DNA of 12,639 nucleotides, from contig CAISKC010000147.1 of the NCBI GenBank assembly GCA_903885895.1, positions 1 through 12,639 on the forward strand, given 5' to 3'. Positions 1 through 6,400 of the stretch are shown here, one piece after another. The notes below the pieces were generated by a model. That model was given only the letters and a program-made list of their open reading frames with translations. It was not told the origin of the DNA and did not search any database. The translations under genes were made by a program, and so were the position numbers. Numbering within the stretch: position 1 is the first letter of the stretch; every line of letters starts with the position of its first letter. This DNA comes from an uncultured Legionella sp. (GTDB lineage Bacteria; Pseudomonadota; Gammaproteobacteria; Legionellales; Legionellaceae).

Positions 1-1
1 C

Positions 2-64
2 GATTTTCTATCAAAAAATTATGAGGGGTGGTTACATTACAATACACAGGCGCATTTGCTTTAA
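2..64 (+). CDS. Possible C-terminal tail of an unidentified gene entering from the left edge (partial)
   Basis: This is an open frame of 20 codons that runs in from the window edge and ends in TAA. It overlaps the mutM stop codon by three bases in convergent orientation, a common arrangement. The visible residues end in NYEGWLHYNTQAHLL, which has protein-like composition. The Gly-Trp-Leu-x-His/Tyr-x-Asn pattern faintly recalls the tail of some bacterial reverse transcriptases. That likeness is from memory and far too short to name a function. No start codon, ribosome site or domain is visible. A minus-strand frame covers the same bases and cannot be excluded. Low confidence. Confidence 0.3.
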   Translation, partial: DFLSKNYEGWLHYNTQAHLL

Positions 65-915
65 AATAGTTTTGATATGAGTGTATCTTCACCTACAAAT
101 GGCTGACATTTAGGGCAAAACGTGGAAGTGCGCTGTCCGATGGCTCGTTTTTCCAGTTTGGTCTGACACGTTGGGCACGGAAGACCTGCTCGATTGTAAA
201 TTTGTAATTGCAAAGTGAAATAACCCGGTTTTCCATCAGTTTGTAAGAAATCTTTTAAGCTGGTGCCGCCTGCCTGGATCGCGTAGCCCAAAATAGTTTG
301 AATAGCTTGAGCCAGATGCGTCATCTGCTCTAACGTGATCAATTTGGCGGGTGTGCTGGGATGCAAACCGGTCGTGAATAACGCTTCGGTCGCATAAATA
401 TTACCTACCCCAACTACGATATGTTGATCCATGATAAATGATTTGATAGGAACTGCTCTATTTTGTGCTTTTTGCCACAAATAGCCGCCATCAAAGCTCG
501 GATCAAAGGGTTCAATACCTAATTTGCTCAGTAATGGGTGCTGCAAGATGGGTTGATTGCTGATCCATAATAATGCGCCAAAACGGCGGGGATCTGTATA
601 GCGTAATAATTGCTGTTGATTGAGCTGAATATCGACATGATCATGTTTTCCAGGTGTGGTGGCAATGGGTAGAATACTGAGCCGGCCTGACATGCCTAAG
701 TGAATGAGAATTGTCCCGGATTGTGTTGCCATCAGAATATATTTCCCGCGCCGAGTGATGTTGTGAATGGTTTGGCCGCGGAGTAGCTCTGGAGTATTTT
801 CGGGAATAGGCCAGCGTAATCGATGTTGGCGAATGGTCATTGCCACAATCGTTTGTTGCAGAACATGGGGTCTCAAACCTAAGATGGTGGTTTCTACTTC
901 AGGTAATTCTGGCAT
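61..915 (-). CDS. mutM: Formamidopyrimidine-DNA glycosylase (Fpg/MutM)
   Basis: This bifunctional base-excision-repair enzyme removes 8-oxoguanine and formamidopyrimidines from DNA and nicks the abasic site by beta,delta-elimination. The protein has 284 residues and starts MPELPEVET, with the catalytic Pro2 (exposed once Met is removed) and Glu3. The family Lys is in RRGKYI (Lys58). Lesion-strand contacts are Met75 (GMSGRL), Arg111 and Phe112 (DPRRFG). The helix-two-turn-helix signature is VGVGNIYATEALF (about 168-180). The zinc finger is C247-x2-C250-x16-C267-x2-C270, with Arg262 in GQRTSTF. Family members usually end just after the last Cys pair; this one continues 14 residues. It is the last gene of the minus-strand operon, starting 12 bases after the argS stop with a weak GAAG ribosome site. 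Identification is secure. Confidence 0.97.
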   Translation of the reverse strand: MPELPEVETTILGLRPHVLQQTIVAMTIRQHRLRWPIPENTPELLRGQTIHNITRRGKYILMATQSGTILIHLGMSGRLSILPIATTPGKHDHVDIQLNQQQLLRYTDPRRFGALLWISNQPILQHPLLSKLGIEPFDPSFDGGYLWQKAQNRAVPIKSFIMDQHIVVGVGNIYATEALFTTGLHPSTPAKLITLEQMTHLAQAIQTILGYAIQAGGTSLKDFLQTDGKPGYFTLQLQIYNRAGLPCPTCQTKLEKRAIGQRTSTFCPKCQPFVGEDTLISKLF

Positions 916-927
916 AGTGGTCTTCGT

Positions 928-2661
928 CTACATTCGAGTGAGAGTGGGAATGCCAAGCAGTGTCAGTCCTTGTTCTAATATTTTAGACGTTAAGGCTGCT
1001 AATTTTAGCCGAGAATTTTTATAAGGCCCAGCCTCTGCAGATAAAATAGGACAGGCTTCGTAAAAAGAAGACAATAAGCCAGCAAGTTCATAGATATACG
1101 TGCAGAGTAAATGGGGCGCTGCTTTGTTGGCGACGGTGGTGATGACTTCTGGGAACTGCGCTAAATGTTTTCCTAACGTGATTTCTTGTGGCGCAATCAG
1201 TACAAAAGCCTCTGGGCTAAGCTGCTGAGCGCTGATTTCTGCTTTGCGTAACAAACTATGGACGCGCGTATTGGCATATAATAAATAAGGGGCTGTATTG
1301 CCTTCGAAACTAAGCATGGTGTCCCAGTCAAAGATATAATCCGATATTCTATTTTTAGAGATGTCGGCATATTTGACCGCGGCAATTCCAATGATGTTGG
1401 CCATGTCCTGACAGGCTTGTGGCGTCATATCTGGGTTTTTTTCGGCGATCAATACGGCGGCGCGTTGACGCGCTTCATCTAATAAATCAATCAGTTTGGT
1501 CACTCCGCCATCGCGACTTTTGAAGGGTTTGCCTGCTTTATTTAAGATCATTCCAAATTCTATATGTTCTAATTGCGTAGCGGGGGTGACAAAGCCAGCT
1601 TGCGCTGCTAAGGCAAAGATTTGTTGAAAATGCAAAGATTGACGTGCATCGACGACATAGAGAATGCGATCTGCTTTTAAAGTATGTGAGCGGTAGGCTA
1701 GGGCTGCCAAATCGGTGGTGGCGTAGAGATAGCCGCCATCTTTCTTTTGGACAATAATAGGCAAGGGTTGCTTATCTTTACCAGTGAATTGTGCCAGGAA
1801 GACACATTGCGTGCCATCTTCTTCTTGGATGAAGCCTTTTTCTCGCAAATTTGTGATGACATCAGGCAACTCTGCGTTATAAGAACTTTCTGCTCGAACA
1901 TCTTCAGGTGTGAGCTGGACGCCCAAAACTTGGTATAATGCTTGGCAATGTGCCAAGGATAAGTCAATAAACCGTTTCCAGAGTGCTTGTGCAACCGGTT
2001 CATTGCTTTGTAGTTTTACGACCCAAGCACGCGCAGCATCGGCAAAGTCGGGATCAGAATCAAAGCGTTGTTTGGCTGCAAGGTAAAAACTTTCTAGATC
2101 AGTTAAATTGAAAGGTGTTTGCGAATGTTGTTGCAGATCATCCATATAGGCTAAGAGCATCCCAAATTGGGTACCCCAGTCGCCAATGTGATTTTGCCGA
2201 ATGACGTGTTCGCCTAAGAAGGTTAAAACACGCGCTAAGGCATCGCCAATAATGGTAGAACGCAAATGTCCAACATGCATTTCCTTCGCTAAATTAGGTG
2301 ATGAGTAATCTATCACAACCGTCGCAGGCTGAGGTTTCGCTTCTACGCCACAAGTAGGGGATGCCCACATGTTTTCAAGCTGTTTATGCAAATACTGTTT
2401 ATGTAATTTGAAATTGATGAAGCCAGGGCCCGCTAATTCAATAGCGTCTATGTCTGGATCTGCCGGTATGAGGGCTAACAATTGCTCCGCAATGGCACGC
2501 GGGGGTTGTTGGAGTGATTTCGCTAAAACCAAAGCTAATGACGTAGACCAATCGCCATGACTGAGATCGCGTGGTCGCTCCAATGCGATAGGCATTGAAG
2601 CATGTTGGGCACTAAGTTTCAGTAAAGCTTGGTGTAATAATTGTTCTAAATGTTCTTTCAT
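928..2661 (-). CDS. argS: Arginyl-tRNA synthetase
   Basis: This class I aminoacyl-tRNA synthetase charges tRNA-Arg with arginine in the cytoplasm and is essential for translation. The protein has 577 residues, the usual length. The N-terminal Add-1 tRNA-binding domain (about 1-85) ends in ELAGPGFINFKL. The catalytic Rossmann domain starts DYSSPNLAKEMHVGHLRS, with the HIGH motif as HVGH at 129-132, followed by NHIGDWGTQFGML (157-169). In place of a canonical KMSK is GKPFKSRDGG (377-386), as is usual in ArgRS. The C-terminal DALR anticodon-binding domain ends with the typical LLGIPTLTRM. The ATG overlaps the toxin TGA as ATGA and has no convincing ribosome site, so its translation is probably coupled to the toxin gene. 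No independent promoter is evident just upstream. mutM follows after 12 bases. Confidence 0.98.
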   Translation of the reverse strand: MKEHLEQLLHQALLKLSAQHASMPIALERPRDLSHGDWSTSLALVLAKSLQQPPRAIAEQLLALIPADPDIDAIELAGPGFINFKLHKQYLHKQLENMWASPTCGVEAKPQPATVVIDYSSPNLAKEMHVGHLRSTIIGDALARVLTFLGEHVIRQNHIGDWGTQFGMLLAYMDDLQQHSQTPFNLTDLESFYLAAKQRFDSDPDFADAARAWVVKLQSNEPVAQALWKRFIDLSLAHCQALYQVLGVQLTPEDVRAESSYNAELPDVITNLREKGFIQEEDGTQCVFLAQFTGKDKQPLPIIVQKKDGGYLYATTDLAALAYRSHTLKADRILYVVDARQSLHFQQIFALAAQAGFVTPATQLEHIEFGMILNKAGKPFKSRDGGVTKLIDLLDEARQRAAVLIAEKNPDMTPQACQDMANIIGIAAVKYADISKNRISDYIFDWDTMLSFEGNTAPYLLYANTRVHSLLRKAEISAQQLSPEAFVLIAPQEITLGKHLAQFPEVITTVANKAAPHLLCTYIYELAGLLSSFYEACPILSAEAGPYKNSRLKLAALTSKILEQGLTLLGIPTLTRM

Positions 2662-3074
2662 AAATTATGTAAATCCCATGGGTTTATCAGTTCTAATCCA
2701 ATGATGCCAGCAAAAACTTTGATGTTGCGTGTCACCAGCTTGTAATTGAAGACGAGTGCAGTGGCTGCAATCAAACCATCGATGGCCGGCATAGATTTGT
2801 GAGCAGAAAGGTAGCCCCATTTCTCAGCGATGTCTTGGTTGATGGGTATGATGCGTCCGTGAAACTTGGTGGTTAAGTCATGTTCAAGCCATTGAATAAT
2901 GGCTTGCTTTTTAGGCGCATCTTGCAAGGTTTCTATCCCTTTCCTGATTTCACTGATGGTGAGAACACTCAGCAAAAACTGAGCAGCATCTATGGATGCT
3001 AACCAATGAATGACATCTTGGTTAGGGGATGTCTTAATGGTTTCTGAAATGACATTTGTATCTAATAAATACAT
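2658..3074 (-). CDS. PIN-domain toxin, VapC/FitB type
   Basis: This is a predicted Mg2+-dependent ribonuclease toxin; the family usually cleaves tRNA or rRNA and blocks translation. The protein has 138 residues, normal for a VapC-like toxin, and is a single PIN domain. It opens with the diagnostic LLDTNVISE (Asp5). Glu42 lies in TISEIRKGI and Asp99 in MPAIDGLIAATA. The final signature is LVTRNIKVF (113-121). Related toxins usually have an Asp just before that Phe (TRNxxDF); here it is Val120, so the fourth acidic position may be filled by Asn117 or be weakened. The first codon overlaps the antitoxin stop by one base (TAATG), so its translation depends on the antitoxin gene. The last bases overlap the argS start (ATGA). 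Target RNA is unknown. Confidence 0.93.
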   Translation of the reverse strand: MYLLDTNVISETIKTSPNQDVIHWLASIDAAQFLLSVLTISEIRKGIETLQDAPKKQAIIQWLEHDLTTKFHGRIIPINQDIAEKWGYLSAHKSMPAIDGLIAATALVFNYKLVTRNIKVFAGIIGLELINPWDLHNL

Positions 3075-3319
3075 TATAAATCCGTGTCGCGATTGGGTGA
3101 CTGATCCCGCTCAAATGCGATATCTACGCCAAACAAGGGTGATTTTCTAAAGTATGTCGTGATATTTTCTTTAGATCCGCATAATTCAAGATACTGTTCC
3201 ATGCTGATCACGACAGATTCATGAACGCCATGGCGTGAAATAATCTGAGGCTCAGATTTCGATTCATTAATCAGTTGTGTTAATTTTGCTTTTGCCTCTT
3301 GGAGCTGCCAGATGTGCAT
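3074..3319 (-). CDS. Antitoxin, Phd/YefM family
   Basis: This is a small DNA-binding antitoxin that neutralises the adjacent PIN toxin and probably represses its own operon. The protein has 81 residues. The N-terminal Phd/YefM fold is clear: MHIWQLQEAKAKLTQLINES, then PQIISRHGVHESVVISMEQYLEL (about 28-50). The polar tail, rich in Asp and Arg (about 53-81), is where such antitoxins usually wrap the toxin. An upstream in-frame GTG at 3331 would add four residues, but GGAG lies exactly six bases before the ATG at 3319 and the GTG abuts that ribosome site, so the ATG is the better start. It is first in the antitoxin-toxin-argS-mutM operon and shares its stop with the toxin start. Confidence 0.93.
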   Translation of the reverse strand: MHIWQLQEAKAKLTQLINESKSEPQIISRHGVHESVVISMEQYLELCGSKENITTYFRKSPLFGVDIAFERDQSPNRDTDL

Positions 3320-3325
3320 CTTAAT

Positions 3326-3329
3326 CTCC
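3326..3329 (-). promoter_or_regulatory. Shine-Dalgarno site of the antitoxin gene
   Basis: GGAG on the minus strand lies six bases before the ATG at 3319. It is the only strong ribosome site seen in the minus-strand operon. It decides the antitoxin start, and the coupled toxin and argS may depend on ribosomes loaded here. Confidence 0.65.
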
Positions 3330-3333
3330 ACAT

Positions 3334-3354
3334 ATAACTAGTCATACTGGTTAT
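3334..3354. promoter_or_regulatory. Candidate antitoxin operator (21-bp imperfect palindrome)
   Basis: The half-sites are ATAACTAG and CTGGTTAT around a five-base centre. Eight of the ten symmetric base pairs match. An overlapping shorter palindrome, TATAACT/AGTCATA, occupies 3333-3346. The element directly abuts the putative minus-strand -10 box and should cover the antitoxin transcription start. That is the usual position for an autoregulatory site bound by an antitoxin or toxin-antitoxin complex. Binding is inferred from position and symmetry only. Confidence 0.4.
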
Positions 3355-3381
3355 TTTATAATCTGTGTTGTATGAAGTCAA
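3355..3381 (-). promoter_or_regulatory. Candidate promoter of the antitoxin-toxin-argS-mutM operon
   Basis: On the minus strand, TTGACT (3381-3376) serves as a -35 box and TATAAA (3360-3355) as a -10 box. The 15-base spacer is shorter than the optimal 17, so the promoter may be weak or need refinement. Predicted transcription starts near 3347, inside the candidate operator, leaving a leader of about 28 bases before the antitoxin ATG. Confidence 0.4.
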
Positions 3382-3390
3382 TACAGTGCC

Positions 3391-3419
3391 TTGTCAAAAA
3401 CGGCAATTTGTTGTATTAT
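3391..3419 (+). promoter_or_regulatory. Candidate promoter of the giant gene
   Basis: TTGTCA (3391-3396) and TATTAT (3414-3419) are separated by exactly 17 bases, a good match to a sigma-70 promoter. The start of transcription would fall near 3426, about 20 bases before the ATG at 3446. This is the main reason for preferring that ATG over the GTG at 3365. A second TATAAT (3357-3362) has no good -35 box and would start transcription after the GTG. Confidence 0.45.
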
Positions 3420-3445
3420 TGAAACATTTTGCGCAATTATTTGAT

Positions 3446-6400
3446 ATGAAGTTAAGATTATTCTCAAAAAAATTCTATTATCAAGCGACAGTAAAAGCGC
3501 GTCTTACTACGCAATTTGACTACGATACCACTGGTGAATTGGAATCGGAGCGTTTTCTTACGCACGAACCTTGTTTCGGTCATGACATCATTCAAAAAAG
3601 CACACAACTTCAAAGAAAAACTGTGATTTGGAATGGGGGTTATGATGCTGATTATGGTGCTGGGCTTCTTTTGATGGAGCTTGTAAATAATGGATTTTTG
3701 GTTCGGTATACGACGAACCACGCCTTAGTGCCGGTTATGACTGTAGCGGCAGTGGAACAATCAACAGTCTTAACATCAGAAGCGTTACAGGTGTTACTCA
3801 AACAATATCAGCTTAAATCTAATGAAGTCATTGTACTGAACGTTTTGATCAGTATGGCTGATTTAATCAAAGAGGATCTGGGTGATTACTTAGATATTAT
3901 TTATAACAACGAAACGCCCGCGCAAAAAAACAGCGTTTCTCTGTATAGAACAGCCGGCCAATACGCCGCATATACGTTGCGAGATCAGTGGGGGATGCTC
4001 ATTCATCAGGTGACTGATATCCTGACATCGTCTGAATTGCAAAGTGCTTCTTTACGTAGGATGCTATATGATTTTATGGTCAAAAAAGGTCATATCGAAC
4101 GTCCTAGTTGTGGAACATCGGGAGCGGAAAATGAGTTTGTATTGGAGATGTATGGCACAACGATCACTGCGGCCTGTTTTGAAAATATATTGCGTAAAAA
4201 ACCTCAGCTAGAAGTGTTGATCTTGAGGAATGTTAAAATCGTTGGAGAACTTCCTGAATTATCATTATTAAAATTGCGATTTTTGTCTATTATGACAGAG
4301 CGACAGCATTGTGAGCTCAAGACGTCATTCCATAATGTAAATAAATTGATCAGTGCAGCGCGATTTTTGCATACTTGTCAATTGAATAATGCAATGAGTC
4401 CCTCACTAAACAATGATGAACGTATCACATTAAGTCCTCATGTAAGATTATTTAGCCTCTCAGTGGATCTATTACCGGTGATCCAGGTTCCGAAAAAAAA
4501 TGCGTTATTAGGGTTAAATGTTACGCCTTTTATTTATGAGTCATTTACCCAGCATTCTGTTGATCCGTATTATTTGGAGTTTATGGTTCATGGTTGTCCG
4601 TTATTAGAGGTTTTGGATGTATCAGAGTTAAATTTTGAGACTGTGCCAAATATTGTACATACCAATGCTCTAACCGTTTTTTATTCGCCAGATACAGAGC
4701 AGCAAAGAATAAGAATGAGGGATCGTGTAGAAATAACCGTAGACTATGATTATGTAGGCATCACGAAAGAAGATATTGTCAGGAAAATGGCGCTTTATAT
4801 GCGTTTTCTTTGTCGTACAAATATGACTCAAAAAAATATAGAGCGCATGTTTGATCGGGATGTCGAGGAAGGGTTAGCGCGTTGTTTTTCTCATATATGT
4901 TCGACAGCAGCAGTCAAAACGCCTGAAGCAATACAAGCCGCATGGGGTAACTATTTAACTTGTCTTGGTGGATGGGATGAGTCTACTTTGCCTGCAGAAC
5001 ATTCAGATGTGCGTCGTGCATACGAACGGATTTGGTATGAATTTCGCGTATCGGTTAAGCCCCATAATAAATCTGTTTTTTCTTTTGAAAATGTATGGAG
5101 AACGCCGCCGGATCAAGCGTTGTTAGTACGCAGTACTATCGACAAGGTTCAGATACAGTATCAAGGAGGATTTTGGTATTATTTTGATCCAAGTGATTCT
5201 ATTACGCAATGTCAGATTTTCCCGCAAGGCAATGAAAATGGGTTACAAGACCTCTTAGATCGCCGTTTTTCTGGTGCGGCAATGTACCTTAGCACGCAAC
5301 AGCCACTGGACATCGATCTCAATCCTAATCCTACCACCGAAGGGGTGGTTGCTTATATCAATAAAAAGAGGGGGCTCGCGAATTTAGTATTTAATGGAGA
5401 CTACGATGCGTTGTCTTATATACATATTGATACATTAAGCGCAGAGGATCTAGCGCCTTTGATCACGCACTCATTCTACACGATAGCATTAAAACATCAG
5501 CCTACATTGATTCGTCGGATGTTAGAACGTTATCAAAAGTTTGATCCTAATTTTGTCATTTCTGAACCAGAGGTTTCTAAGACAAGTTTTAAACCTAGTC
5601 TTGAAGATGATGATACGCAAGCAAAGCATGTTGTAGGTACGTCAAAGGATCCTTTGAGTGATATGTTTCTCGATAAACCCTCTGAGGTTTTAGAAAAAAA
5701 ACGGAAACCAGCAGAGCATACGCATAGTACGGTATATCTGCCTACTGCATTATCTCCCGATCTCAAAGATAAGCAGCGTTGGCTTACACGGTTCTGTAAG
5801 CGTGAATATTCGCAACGTTTATTGCTTGAGAAGTTGCAAGATTATTTGGTGTTACAGTATGGAATGGATGAAGAGACCTGGGCGGTCATCAATACGCTAG
5901 AGGCAGGGATTGAACAAGCCATTGCTTGTTGTTTTGCGGATTATTGGATGGAGACAGATACTCATGAGCCTATGCAGCTTATTTTTGGCCGGATAGATGC
6001 CTGTGCGCAATTGCAATATTGGAATGGGGCTGCACACCAGCTCCCTCGAGTAGACTCTAAACTGCATGGTTTGTTGCAAATGCTTTGGTATTACAGTTAC
6101 CAAATGTATACCGCACAACCTAATCATATTTTAAATCATCCCTATCAATACCGACAAAAGGTACGTGACATGGGTTTCTTGTTGACACAACATCCGGTGC
6201 AACCTTTGGTGATATTTGATGGCCAGCATACAGTGACCTGCTTATATCGTGAAGGTATTTGGTACCTTTTTAAACCTAATGATGCCACGGGTGAGCCACA
6301 ATGTTTTCGCAGTGGAGATGAACAAGCATTGCATGAGAGTATTTTGTCTGTTTTGCTGGGTGAACTCGTTGTGGCAACTCGTCAGCCTTTAGAGTTTGAG

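Noticed and set aside
1..92. Minus-strand frame starting at GTG 92 within the end of mutM and running off the left edge (MKIHSYQNYFK...)
   Set aside because: It is open for 30 codons but needs a 32-base overlap with mutM and a GTG start without a ribosome site, and it competes with a plus-strand frame over the same bases. Support is too weak to list as a gene.
767..1024. Open frames opposite mutM and argS and many short minus-strand frames inside the giant gene
   Set aside because: They mirror strong genes on the opposite strand, lack ribosome sites and have non-protein-like composition.
5913..5930. Hairpin AACAAGC-CATT-GCTTGTT followed by GTTTT
   Set aside because: It looks terminator-like but has a weak AT-rich stem and lies in the middle of a coding frame that continues for over 2,000 codons.
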